Assembly: GCA_002491905.1 (NCBI GenBank)
Contig: DKWV01000033.1
Location: 1-39,396, forward strand
DNA: 39,396 nt
From: Lachnospiraceae bacterium UBA7143
GTDB lineage: Bacteria; Bacillota; Clostridia; Lachnospirales; Lachnospiraceae
Direction: 5' to 3'
Shown here: one piece after another, positions 1 through 7,887 of the stretch
Position numbering within the stretch: the first letter of the stretch is position 1
How the letters are laid out: the number at the start of each line of letters is the position of its first letter
Program-made: the position numbers and the translations under genes
The notes under the pieces: generated by a model
Told to the model about the DNA's origin: nothing
The model's input: only the letters and a program-made list of their open reading frames with translations
Databases searched by the model: none

Positions 1-21
1 AATAGGCGAAGCCTATTTTTT
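1..21 (+). terminator. Intrinsic terminator at the left edge
   Basis: A 7-bp perfect stem (AATAGGC / GCCTATT) with a GAA loop runs straight into a T tract. It probably ends a gene lying left of the window. The stem may continue beyond the window edge, so its full length is unknown. Confidence 0.6.
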
Positions 22-50
22 ACAGTCGCGACAGTGTAAACCATTTAGGG

Positions 51-120
51 AGAATGCTGGGCATTCTCTGAATCGTCGCTGCCGAGCGACGATTTATACT
101 ACTTTTTTTTGAAAAAGTAC
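51..120. repeat. Cluster of three consecutive stem-loops
   Basis: Three inverted repeats follow each other without coding sequence. The first is GAGAATG/CATTCTC with a 5-nt loop at 51-69. The second is a perfect 10-bp stem AATCGTCGCT/AGCGACGATT with a GCCG loop at 71-94. The third is an AT stem around a T run (ACTTTTT/AAAAAGT) at about 100-119. They lie between the edge terminator and the gene at 205. They could be a structured leader, a dispersed intergenic repeat or stacked terminators; the sequence alone does not decide. Confidence 0.55.
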
Positions 121-204
121 CATAGATTTCGGGCTTCCAGCGTGGTATGGTTGAAACAGAAAACAGACACATAAAGTAGAAACGGACAAGGAGGAATTGC
201 GCGT

Positions 205-723
205 ATGATTATGGAAATTATCAGTATTCTTTTGGGGATTTTCCTGCTGGGAGCGGTAGACTATGGAAGCGGGGTGATCAGTCCAAATGGCATTAAGTTT
301 TTTCTTGATTTTCCATCTTTAACGATTATACTGGCGCTTACAGTGCCGATGCTGTTCACGGGCGGTGTGTGGGAGGATTTTTTGAGGGCGTGGAAACTGC
401 TGAAGAAGAACTACACTTGCCATTTGAGTGAAATCAGGAGGTCTCTGGATGTGGTGGAAATGATGCAGAAACAGTTGGTCTATACGGGAATTATCAGTAT
501 GCTTCTCTCCTTTATCCATATTCTGGGCATGCTGTCTGATCTTGCAAGTCTGGGGCCCAATGTGGCGGTGGCGATTCTGACTATGCTGTATGCCGTGATT
601 TTTGAGATGCTGCTTCTGCCTCTGCAGTTGGAAGCCAAGCGCAGAATCATTGACTATATGGAAGTGGACATGGATGAGGAAGAAACGGTGGCAAGGGCAG
701 AGTCAGGGGAAAAGCGGATATGA
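205..723 (+). CDS. Short MotA/TolQ/ExbB-like membrane protein
   Basis: This is a 172-residue integral membrane protein. The N-terminal helix (about 3-25) leads into an FLDFPSLTIILALTVPM segment that matches the start of MotA-type proton-channel subunits. After a polar cytoplasmic stretch (about 55-90) come two more helices (about 93-115 and 118-140), with LGPNVAVAILTMLYAVIFEM resembling the last helix of MotA. The family is normally about 260 residues, so this is a reduced version, and no MotB-like partner lies nearby. AAGGAGG at 188-194 supports the start. The stop overlaps the next start as ATGA, so it is translationally coupled to the LuxR-type regulator at 720. The ion-channel role is inferred from weak family resemblance only. 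Confidence 0.75.
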   Translation: MIMEIISILLGIFLLGAVDYGSGVISPNGIKFFLDFPSLTIILALTVPMLFTGGVWEDFLRAWKLLKKNYTCHLSEIRRSLDVVEMMQKQLVYTGIISMLLSFIHILGMLSDLASLGPNVAVAILTMLYAVIFEMLLLPLQLEAKRRIIDYMEVDMDEEETVARAESGEKRI

Positions 724-1193
724 AGAAGTATGTGCTTCGGCTGTTTCTGGGCACCGGCTATGTCATCCTTCTGACGACGCTGCTTCTGTATCAGGCAGGC
801 CTGTTCGGTGAGAGACGGGAGTGGACGGTTGCGGTGTCTGGGACGCTGGTTCTCGGCGTGGCGCTGGCGGTGGTTCTGGCGTTATATCTTCGTGTGAATG
901 ATCGGATCAGGGAGCAGCAGATGCGGGAATCGGAGAAAAAACAGGTGGAGACATATGACTGTTTCCTGGCGGTTATGGAGACATGTGCGCTCTCCGAGCG
1001 GGAGTTGGAGGTGGCCTGGCTTCTTTTCAGGGGTTACACCAACAGACAGATCGGGGAGGAACTGTATATCGCCGAGACAACGGTTAAGAAGCATGTCTCC
1101 CATATTTATGGGAAGATGGACGTAGGCAGCAGGAAAGAATTTCGGGCGAAGGTGCAGGCGGACACGCTTTCCGGGTCACGTCCCGTCAGATGA
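720..1193 (+). CDS. Membrane-anchored LuxR-type regulator
   Basis: This 157-residue protein has two predicted transmembrane helices (about 5-25 and 36-58), a charged linker (about 59-88), and a C-terminal LuxR/GerE helix-turn-helix. The domain begins LSERELEVAWLLFRGYTN near residue 92 and includes the recognition-helix segment IAETTVKKHVSHIYGKM. No receiver or ligand domain is present, so any signal would have to come through the membrane helices or from a partner. The obvious partner is the MotA-like protein, whose stop codon overlaps this start (ATGA). The 3' end overlaps the convergent MATE gene by 18 bp, with no terminator between. DNA binding is secure from the motif; the signal is unknown. 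Confidence 0.85.
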   Translation: MKKYVLRLFLGTGYVILLTTLLLYQAGLFGERREWTVAVSGTLVLGVALAVVLALYLRVNDRIREQQMRESEKKQVETYDCFLAVMETCALSERELEVAWLLFRGYTNRQIGEELYIAETTVKKHVSHIYGKMDVGSRKEFRAKVQADTLSGSRPVR

Positions 1194-2573
1194 TCCGCCG
1201 GAGCTTTCCTGTGCAAACAGATCCTCTCTCGTGATATTTTTCAGCCATTTGCCGCTGCGGTAGTGTTTGATAACCCAGGGCCATTTTACAAACTCGTCGG
1301 TGCACAAAAGAAAGTACACCCAGAGAACGGGAAGCTTGAAGACAAAGGCTGTGAGAAAGCCGAGAGGTACGGCGTAGCCCCACATGTCAATCACATCGCA
1401 GATCAGGCCGAATCGGCTGTCGCCGCCAGCCCGGAACACACCGGCAATCAGTGTGGTGTTGACGGCGGCTCCCATAATATAGTAAGTGTTGATGAGCAGC
1501 ATATATTTCAGGTAGTGCATGGCTGTCTCGGAAAGTTTGGCAAAATGCAGTACAAAGGGGGTGGCGAGAAGTACAAGTACGCCGCCAATCGCACCGGTGA
1601 TGACGGTCAGCTTCATCAGCTTGGAGGCATATTCTTTCGCACTTTCCATGTCCCCTTCACCCATCACATTGCCGAGCAGGATGCCGCCCGCGCTGGCGGT
1701 GCCGAAGCATAGCACGGTGCCGAAGTTCCTGACAACGACGACCAGAGAGTTGGCGGCCACCGCGTCCGAACCCATGTGCCCCAGAATCACAGAATACATG
1801 GAGAAAGCCACGCTCCAGGCAATATCATTGCACAGGGCAGGGAGAGAGAGCCTGACGAAGTCCTGAAACAAAAGTTTGTTGTGCAGGAACATATAGCTGG
1901 GATTGAGTTTGATATCCCTGCTGAAAAGGGATACCACGATACAGCCGATCAACTCGATGATACGGGACAGGGCGGTGGCGATGGCCACGCCAGTGGCGCC
2001 CAACTTCGGCGCGCCGAAGAGTCCGAAGATAAACACGGCGTTCAGGAAAATATTCAGGGTGAAAGCCATGATATTCAGGAACATGCAGACGGTTACCCGT
2101 CCGATGCTCCGAAGAATGGCCAGATACACTTCTATGATGCCCCAGCAGAGATAGGTGACGGCCATCACGCGCAGATAATCCGCTCCGATGGCGATCAGTT
2201 CCGCATCTGTGGTGAAAAGTTTCATCATCAGCTCCGGCGCGAAAAAGGCAAAGCCGGAAAAACAGAGGGAAATGACCAGGGAGAAACGAAGGGCAATGCC
2301 CTGGACCGCGCGGATCGGCTGTATATCGCCTTTCCCCCAATACTGCGCGCTCAGCATGGATGCTCCTGTTCCCAGCCCATAGTATACCATAAAGAGCACG
2401 CTGGCATAGTTGGCGGCAAGCGATACGGCTGATATGGAGGACTGTCCCACATAATTTAACATAACCACGTCCGCGGAGTTCACGGCGGCGCTTAAGAGAT
2501 TCTGAATGACGATCGGAACTACCAGTTTCAGGATTTTATTGTAGAAGCTGTCTTTTGCGATGATCTTTTGCAT
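1176..2573 (-). CDS. MATE family efflux transporter
   Basis: A 465-residue multidrug and toxic compound extrusion (MATE/DinF-NorM superfamily) transporter with about 12 transmembrane helices, expected to export small organic compounds using an ion gradient. The N-terminal signature LKLVVPIVIQNLLSAAVNS and the repeat half beginning near FVRLSLPALCNDIAWS are typical. The start at 2573 has CGGAGGA 7 nt upstream. An in-frame ATG at 2636 is rejected because it falls in the -35 box of a good promoter (2608-2636). It is divergent from the second MATE gene at 2761 and convergent with the LuxR-type gene, which it overlaps by 18 bp. The substrate is unknown. Confidence 0.93.
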   Translation of the reverse strand: MQKIIAKDSFYNKILKLVVPIVIQNLLSAAVNSADVVMLNYVGQSSISAVSLAANYASVLFMVYYGLGTGASMLSAQYWGKGDIQPIRAVQGIALRFSLVISLCFSGFAFFAPELMMKLFTTDAELIAIGADYLRVMAVTYLCWGIIEVYLAILRSIGRVTVCMFLNIMAFTLNIFLNAVFIFGLFGAPKLGATGVAIATALSRIIELIGCIVVSLFSRDIKLNPSYMFLHNKLLFQDFVRLSLPALCNDIAWSVAFSMYSVILGHMGSDAVAANSLVVVVRNFGTVLCFGTASAGGILLGNVMGEGDMESAKEYASKLMKLTVITGAIGGVLVLLATPFVLHFAKLSETAMHYLKYMLLINTYYIMGAAVNTTLIAGVFRAGGDSRFGLICDVIDMWGYAVPLGFLTAFVFKLPVLWVYFLLCTDEFVKWPWVIKHYRSGKWLKNITREDLFAQESSGGSSDGT

Positions 2574-2607
2574 GGAAAAATCCTCCGTTTTTGCGTAAAG
2601 TGATAAT

Positions 2608-2636
2608 ATCTTAGTACATTCTTTTCCCTGTGTCAA
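2608..2636 (-). promoter_or_regulatory. Sigma-A promoter of the MATE gene at 2573
   Basis: On the minus strand, TTGACA (2636-2631), a 17-bp spacer and TAAGAT (2613-2608). Transcription would start near 2601, leaving a leader of about 28 nt before the ATG at 2573. Confidence 0.8.
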
Positions 2637-2640
2637 TCGG

Positions 2641-2718
2641 TTTTTCTAACTTTAAAATTTTTTCGCTTTTCCTAAAATATTTCGCCTAAAACTACTTGTG
2701 TTTTCCTAACAGTATGAT
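2641..2718. promoter_or_regulatory. Divergent MATE intergenic region with repeated CCTAA boxes
   Basis: CTAA occurs at 2646, 2672, 2686 and 2706, three times preceded by a pyrimidine run of the form TTTTYCTAA. A TATGAT -10-like box lies at 2713-2718 for the gene at 2761, but I find no convincing -35 at the right distance. Repeated boxes next to a promoter without a -35 suggest an activator site; this is inference. Confidence 0.4.
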
Positions 2719-2760
2719 ACAATCGTCGCAATGGGAAGAGAAAAGGGAGGAGTTTTTATT

Positions 2761-4125
2761 ATGGAAAAAGATATGACAAAGGGTAGTCCCATGAAACTGA
2801 TTCTGGGCTTTGCCGTACCCCTCTTGTTCGGGCTTGTCTTTCAGCAGTTTTACAGCATGGTGGATGCAATTATTGTAGGACACTATCTTGGTGTGGATGC
2901 GCTGGCGGCGGTGGGAGCCACAGGTTCCGTCAACTTCCTTATTATTGGATTTTGTATGGGCGTATGCAGCGGTTTTGGCATCCCGATCGCGCAGGAGTAC
3001 GGCGCGAAACACGAGGAGGCGCTTCGGCGCTTTGTGGCGAACAGCGTGTGGCTGTCCGTGATTTTTTCTGTGGTCATCACGGTTGTGGTGTCTCTTCTGT
3101 GCCGCCAGATTTTACAGCTTATGAGGACGCCGGCGAATATCATTGACGGTTCCTACAACTACATAATTATTATTTTTCTTGGAATACCGGTGGTGTTTCT
3201 CTACAATATGACCGCGGCGATTCTGAGGTCTTTGGGAGACAGTAAAACGCCTGTGGTGTTTCTGGTGACTGCGGCGATTTTGAATATCTTTCTTGACGTG
3301 TTCTGTATCGTGGTGCTGCACATGGGTGTGGCCGGGGCAGCGGTGGCTACGGTAGTGTCGCAGGCCATTGCGGGCTTTGCATGTCTGATATATATGTGGA
3401 AAAAATTTACGATCCTGAAGCTTTCGCAGGATGAACGCAGATGGAGCAGGGACTATGCGGTGAAGCTCTGCAACATGGGTATCCCTATGGGACTGCAGTA
3501 TTCGATCACGGCCATCGGCAGCGTGATTTTGCAGAGTGCGGTCAACAGCATTGACTCTAATGCGGTTGCGGCGGTTACCGCGGGTGGTAAGGTGAGTATG
3601 CTTCTGGTCTGCCCCTTTGACGCTATGGGTTCCACAATGGCGACCTACGGCGGGCAGAATGTGGGAGCGGGCGATCTGGAGCGTGTGGACAAAGGGCTTA
3701 AGAGCTGCTCTCTGCTGGGTCTGATCTACTCCCTGATCGCGCTGGGAGCGGTCTTCCTGTTTGGCAAACAGCTTCTCTTACTGTTTCTGGATGCCGGAGA
3801 GACGCAGATTATCGCTAACGCCTATTCCTTTATCCAGATCAACGCGCTGTTCTATTTTCCTCTGGCGCTTGTGAATATCGTCCGCTTCCTGATTCAGGGG
3901 ATGGGTTTCAGCAGGCTGGCGGTTTTTGCGGGAGCTTTCGAGATGCTGGCGAGAGCGTTGGCGGGCTTTCTGCTGGTGCCGCATTTTGGGTTCAGCGCGG
4001 TGCGGTTTGCGAATCCTCTGGCGTGGGTCTTTGCGGATATCTTTTTGATCCCGGCCTTTTTCTATGTGCGCAGGAGGATGACAATTATATTGAGCGGGAA
4101 GCGCACCGATGCCCAGCCGCTTTGA
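2761..4125 (+). CDS. MATE family efflux transporter
   Basis: A 454-residue MATE transporter, complete with about 12 helices. The first helix region (LILGFAVPLLFGLVFQQFYS) and the helix 2 motif AIIVGHYLGVDALAAVGATG are canonical, followed by IIGFCMGVCSGFGIPIAQ. The start at 2761 has GGGAGGAG 8 nt upstream; the ATG 30 nt further upstream has no ribosome site. It is divergent from the MATE gene at 2573 but only distantly similar to it. It is closer to the truncated copy at 13129: its residue 58 onward aligns with residue 8 of that frame. The DUF4422 gene follows 54 bp downstream on the same strand, so they may be co-transcribed. Substrate unknown. Confidence 0.93.
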   Translation: MEKDMTKGSPMKLILGFAVPLLFGLVFQQFYSMVDAIIVGHYLGVDALAAVGATGSVNFLIIGFCMGVCSGFGIPIAQEYGAKHEEALRRFVANSVWLSVIFSVVITVVVSLLCRQILQLMRTPANIIDGSYNYIIIIFLGIPVVFLYNMTAAILRSLGDSKTPVVFLVTAAILNIFLDVFCIVVLHMGVAGAAVATVVSQAIAGFACLIYMWKKFTILKLSQDERRWSRDYAVKLCNMGIPMGLQYSITAIGSVILQSAVNSIDSNAVAAVTAGGKVSMLLVCPFDAMGSTMATYGGQNVGAGDLERVDKGLKSCSLLGLIYSLIALGAVFLFGKQLLLLFLDAGETQIIANAYSFIQINALFYFPLALVNIVRFLIQGMGFSRLAVFAGAFEMLARALAGFLLVPHFGFSAVRFANPLAWVFADIFLIPAFFYVRRRMTIILSGKRTDAQPL

Positions 4126-4179
4126 TGCAGGGCGATATAACAAACTGTTTTGGGAGGGTGTATCTGACACGGAGGAAAT

Positions 4180-5262
4180 ATGAGCGTAACGATTTTTACA
4201 ATGACCCATAAAAAATTTCCCACACCGGGTGATCCGGTCTATGTGCCCCTGCAGGTGGGGCGGGCAGGCTCGGGGGATCTGGGATATATTGGAGATGACA
4301 GGGGTGTCAGTATTTCCGAAAAAAACTGCTATTACGGGGAACTGACAGGCGTTTACTGGGTCTGGAAAAATATAAAGACTTCGGATTATGTGGGGATCTG
4401 TCATTACCGCCGGTACTTTTGTACGGAGGAGGGGCGGATTCTCACGGGGCGGGAGTATGAAGAGATTTTATCAACGCACGATATCATAACTTCCAAGCTG
4501 CTGAAGCTGAATTTTACCTATTATGAAGGGTATGCCCGAAATTATAACATTCACGATCTGGAGGTCGTCAGAGAGGTGATCCGGCAGCACTATCCCGCCT
4601 ACTATGAGACCTTTGAGCGGCTGGTGCACGGCAAAGGCACTTATTTCGGCAATATGATGGTCTGTAAAAAAGAGATTTATGACGCTTACTGTGAATGGCT
4701 TTTCGGTATCTTTGGGAAGGCGGAGGAGAAGATCGACGCTTCCTTGTATGACGACTACCACAAGCGGGTTTACGGCTTTATCTCGGAGTTTCTGCTCTAT
4801 GTGTGGACGCAGGTGCAGGGACTTAAGGTTTATGAGTGCAAGGTGGGCATGACTGACGAAAAGCGGGAGACGGCGGAGATCAAGGAGCGGCTGGCAGATT
4901 ATTTTGCAGGGAAGGACATTGCGGGGGCGAAAGCCTATATGCTGGCCTGTCTTGAAAAGCGGCCGGATGTGCTTATGGAAGCCTCTGACATCACGGGAGA
5001 GTTGAAGATGGCTATGCAGGTAATTGCGGTGTGTGAGCTGGAAGAACAGACTTACGGCAGCAGCACGATCGATAGGATACAGGATTTCGGGGCGCTGATG
5101 GCGCATTTTCATAAGCTGAACGACATGATTCAGACATGGAGAGAGAGGGAGAACCAAATGTCTCCCTCTGAAGTAGAGTTTTTTATGAAAAATGAAAATA
5201 TTACCGAGATTGCATGGAAAGCTTCAGCGCGGCTTTTCAGTCCGCCCTCCGAACCGGCCTGA
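4180..5262 (+). CDS. DUF4422 glycosyltransferase-like protein
   Basis: A 360-residue soluble protein. The N-terminal two thirds matches the DUF4422 type found in capsule and exopolysaccharide loci, with ISEKNCYYGELTGVYWVWKN (about 45-64), followed by the family's VGICHYRRYF block and later YFGNMMVCKKEIYDAYCEWL. These proteins are treated as GT-A-like sugar transferases, but this activity is inferred here, and no other polysaccharide genes are adjacent. The C-terminal about 120 residues are a helical extension I do not recognise. The start has GGAGG 4 nt upstream. The last 26 bp overlap the 3' end of the convergent AraC-type gene. Confidence 0.75.
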   Translation: MSVTIFTMTHKKFPTPGDPVYVPLQVGRAGSGDLGYIGDDRGVSISEKNCYYGELTGVYWVWKNIKTSDYVGICHYRRYFCTEEGRILTGREYEEILSTHDIITSKLLKLNFTYYEGYARNYNIHDLEVVREVIRQHYPAYYETFERLVHGKGTYFGNMMVCKKEIYDAYCEWLFGIFGKAEEKIDASLYDDYHKRVYGFISEFLLYVWTQVQGLKVYECKVGMTDEKRETAEIKERLADYFAGKDIAGAKAYMLACLEKRPDVLMEASDITGELKMAMQVIAVCELEEQTYGSSTIDRIQDFGALMAHFHKLNDMIQTWRERENQMSPSEVEFFMKNENITEIAWKASARLFSPPSEPA

Positions 5263-6208
5263 TATATTTCCAAAACCGCTGCGGGTCGTGGTAGAAGTAG
5301 AAGAATCTGCCGGGTGTGGTGTCAAGACAATAACCGGAAGCGGCATAATCGAATGTCTTCATTGCATTCTCTATCTTTTCTTCCACGCTGCGCCCTTCCT
5401 TTTCATAGTCGAAAGGGCCATGTTCAAAGACGAGATATTCACCTTCCGGCACATCTGTCAAAATCATCTGTGAGGGGACTTCCCCATCGTAATCCATCGG
5501 CAGACGCACGCCGTAGCATTCCGCAAGGGGGATGCCCCAGCTGCATATTCTGCCGGCAGGGTCATTCATATAGGCCATGATCTGTCCGCTTCCGCTGTTT
5601 GCGTCATCACCGCCCATATCGTCCAATTTCCCTTTGATGCTGTCTAACAATCCGCAGATCGTGTCACAGTCCTGGCCGGGAATGAGGCTTTGCTTCTGCC
5701 AGAAATCCCAGTACCCGATACTCTCATAATTCCGGATGTGCAGAAATTTGTGCGCCGGGATCGTCACAAAATAGGTTTTTACTTCCAGTGTAGAGTTTTC
5801 CATTTGATATCCTCCTGTCTCTGATAGATAACAGTCGAAGGGCTTTATGACGGTGCGGAGCGCGACAGGTTTCGGGCATCTGCGGTATGCGCTGGGCGTG
5901 ATCCCGTAGGCGTCCTTAAAGGAGCGTGTGAAAGCCTCGTGGGATGAAAAACCGTACTGCAGGGCGATATCCAGAATGCCGGTATCGGTGTCCCGCAGTT
6001 CTTTCAGCGCGAATGCCAGTTTCCGGCTGCGCATATAATCCCGCAGCTGCATGCCGGAGACTTCCCTGAATTTCTTGGAGATGTGAAATTCGGAGTAGCC
6101 CGATTTTTCGGCGAGATGGCGCAGCGACATATCTTCGTTGTCCTTCCGCCTGATACACAAGTCTATCTCTTCAATTATTTTTTGAATCTGCCGCTGCCAT
6201 TCGCACAT
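5237..6208 (-). CDS. AraC-type regulator with GyrI-like effector domain
   Basis: A 323-residue one-component regulator. Residues about 8-108 form the double helix-turn-helix of the AraC/XylS family (MSLRHLAEKSGYSEFHISKK, then ALQYGFSSHEAFTRSFKDAY and a GITPSAYR end). Residues about 135-320 form a GyrI/BmrR-like small-molecule pocket (VTIPAHKFLHIRNYES, later VPEGEYLVFEHGPFD). This Rob/TipA-like layout usually senses hydrophobic compounds or drugs and activates exporters. The ribosome site AGGGAG lies about 6 nt before the ATG. The MATE exporter at 2761 would be a plausible target, but that is inference. Its 3' end overlaps the DUF4422 gene. Confidence 0.9.
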   Translation of the reverse strand: MCEWQRQIQKIIEEIDLCIRRKDNEDMSLRHLAEKSGYSEFHISKKFREVSGMQLRDYMRSRKLAFALKELRDTDTGILDIALQYGFSSHEAFTRSFKDAYGITPSAYRRCPKPVALRTVIKPFDCYLSETGGYQMENSTLEVKTYFVTIPAHKFLHIRNYESIGYWDFWQKQSLIPGQDCDTICGLLDSIKGKLDDMGGDDANSGSGQIMAYMNDPAGRICSWGIPLAECYGVRLPMDYDGEVPSQMILTDVPEGEYLVFEHGPFDYEKEGRSVEEKIENAMKTFDYAASGYCLDTTPGRFFYFYHDPQRFWKYIRPVRRAD

Positions 6209-6269
6209 CTCTTTCTCCCTGCCAAGACATGGTATTGTCGTGACGCTGTCTTTTGTCGTTTCGACTGTC

Positions 6270-6286
6270 CTGTATTTATCATACAG
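6270..6286. promoter_or_regulatory. Small inverted repeat upstream of the AraC-type gene
   Basis: CTGTAT and ATACAG form a perfect 6-bp inverted repeat with a 5-nt centre, about 62 bp upstream of the AraC-type start. It may be an operator, for instance for autoregulation, but no strong -35/-10 pair frames it. Confidence 0.3.
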
Positions 6287-6321
6287 AAACAGCGGGAAAT
6301 TTACTTGATTTTAGTTGGGAT

Positions 6322-6363
6322 ATATGCGCGTGAATCGCTGATGATATTCACGCGCATATTTTA
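6322..6363 (-). terminator. Strong stem-loop downstream of the lipoprotein gene
   Basis: A perfect 14-bp inverted repeat (6322-6335 and 6346-6359) with a 10-nt loop lies 20 bp past the stop of the minus-strand lipoprotein gene. The T run is on the plus-strand side (TTTTA), so for minus-strand transcripts it lacks a clear U tract. It may still act as a terminator or a 3'-protecting stem. Confidence 0.55.
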
Positions 6364-6382
6364 TGCAAAAGTATCAGAGAGA

Positions 6383-7768
6383 CTACGGCTGGGTGGGCAG
6401 GGTGACGTATCCATCTTCCCGATACATATAGTACAGTCCCTTCTCCTTTGTGTAGCCGAAAATATAGGAATAAGGATTTTGGAGCGGATTGCCCTCGCTG
6501 TCCTCCCCCTCTTCATATTCCGTGAGCAGAACGGCGATTACCGGAACGTCGCCGTCCGGACCGTCGGCACGGTAGAGGGCATAGGTGGTTTCGAGGTAGC
6601 CACTGTCCAGTGCGTCGGAGACGACATCCCCATAATCCTTTTCGTCAATAAAATAAGCATATCGGCTGTCCCCGGTTGCCGGATCATAGACCTGCCCGTA
6701 AAAGGCGAGCCCTTCCTCCGTGCCGTCTCCATCCAGATCAAAAGTGGTATCGGGCGTTTCGTTCACAACGGGTTCCCCGGTTTCCGGGTCGTATTTGTAG
6801 ATATAATAATGTTCATCCACAAAAGTGCCGTTGTAGCGGTAGTCCTCTTTTAACCCCAGATCATATGCCTTTTCGTAGGGCAGTATAAAGGAAATTTCCC
6901 CGGAGGCATAGGGCCCAAGCACATAGGGCTCAACCAGAAAATTGATACCGCTTAAGGTAAATATCCAGCCGTCCTCCCTAAACAGCGCGCTGTCCAAATC
7001 GTCTTTGGAAGGGGTATCGAACAGCCTGTCTTTGTAGGCGGGCGTCTCCGCCAGATTGACCATGTAATCAAGAACCGTGGCGTGAAAAGCTTCATAGTCT
7101 CCGGCTACCTCATCGAAGGCGAGAAGTTCACCCGTTTTCGTACTGTAGTTTCGGCCGGTGGAACCGTAGTTGCCGTGGGCGCCGCCTGTGAAATCATAAA
7201 CAGTGATCTGGAAGGAGACCACGGCGTCATCCATACGGGTCACCTTTGCGCTTATGTCTGTGCTGTAGCCGAGAAAGTCCCAGCCGTCCTCCCCGAGACT
7301 TGCCGCATAGTCTTCCTCTGCCATAGAAAGTGTCTCATCGTAGGAGAAGGTGTCATAGTATTCCGCAATATCGGCGTTGATTTTTTCAGCGATATCCGGC
7401 GCGCCGTCGATGCTCACAACAGGCATCTGTGTACTGCTTGTGAAGATTACTTTGCCATCGTCGGCTTTGGTCTCGTTGCGGTTTTCCTCGAAGGTGACGG
7501 TGACAGAGCGTTCGGTATCAGAAATATCGGATGTGACACTTGTGTCAGATTCTCCGGGCGTTTCCCCACTGCCTGTTGACGGATCCTGCGGTTCTTTGGT
7601 GTCTGCTTCCGTCCCTGCGGATTCCCCGGTATCAGCGCTGTCCGAAATCTCCTGCCCGGCAGCGCCGTCAGAGTTGTTTCCTGTGCCGCACGCGCCGGCG
7701 CTGAGTGCAAGCAGGGCGGCAGTAAGCAATGCAGCAGATTTTTGTAGGGAGAGTAATTTTCTTTTCAT
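6383..7768 (-). CDS. Lipoprotein with RsiV-like DUF4163/DUF3298 domain
   Basis: A 461-residue exported lipoprotein. The signal peptide ends in a lipobox LSAGAC with the lipidated cysteine at residue 27. Residues about 28-95 are a low-complexity Ser/Thr/Asp/Glu/Gly linker. Residues about 105-300 look like the DUF4163 plus DUF3298 fold found in RsiV and PdaC, with the hallmark YDFTGGAHGNYGSTG and NYSTKTGELLAFDEV. The C-terminal part is an Asp-rich region unlike anything I can name. In RsiV this fold senses lysozyme, and in PdaC it precedes a deacetylase; here neither a sigma factor nor a deacetylase is attached, so the ligand is unknown. GAGGA about 8 nt upstream supports the start. Confidence 0.8.
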   Translation of the reverse strand: MKRKLLSLQKSAALLTAALLALSAGACGTGNNSDGAAGQEISDSADTGESAGTEADTKEPQDPSTGSGETPGESDTSVTSDISDTERSVTVTFEENRNETKADDGKVIFTSSTQMPVVSIDGAPDIAEKINADIAEYYDTFSYDETLSMAEEDYAASLGEDGWDFLGYSTDISAKVTRMDDAVVSFQITVYDFTGGAHGNYGSTGRNYSTKTGELLAFDEVAGDYEAFHATVLDYMVNLAETPAYKDRLFDTPSKDDLDSALFREDGWIFTLSGINFLVEPYVLGPYASGEISFILPYEKAYDLGLKEDYRYNGTFVDEHYYIYKYDPETGEPVVNETPDTTFDLDGDGTEEGLAFYGQVYDPATGDSRYAYFIDEKDYGDVVSDALDSGYLETTYALYRADGPDGDVPVIAVLLTEYEEGEDSEGNPLQNPYSYIFGYTKEKGLYYMYREDGYVTLPTQP

Positions 7769-7829
7769 AATAAAGTCCTCTTTTCATTTTTTGTTCATTC
7801 AATAACCAGTAGAAACAAAATCACATCAT

Positions 7830-7862
7830 ATTATAACAAATCTTTGTATTTTGTGTTATATT
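7830..7862. promoter_or_regulatory. Overlapping divergent extended -10 promoters
   Basis: On the minus strand, TGTTATAAT (extended -10, TATAAT at 7835-7830) with ATAACA 18 bp upstream would serve the lipoprotein gene. On the plus strand, TGTTATATT (extended -10, TATATT at 7857-7862) would serve the gene at 7888. The two sites overlap face to face, so use of one may interfere with the other. The minus-strand site is the stronger match. Confidence 0.5.
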
Positions 7863-7887
7863 TATTCTATGAAAAGCGGAGGCACTC

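Noticed and set aside
2574..2636. Upstream in-frame start for the first MATE gene
   Set aside because: The ATG at 2636 lies within the -35 box of a TTGACA-17-TAAGAT promoter and has no ribosome site; 2573 has CGGAGGA at 7 nt.
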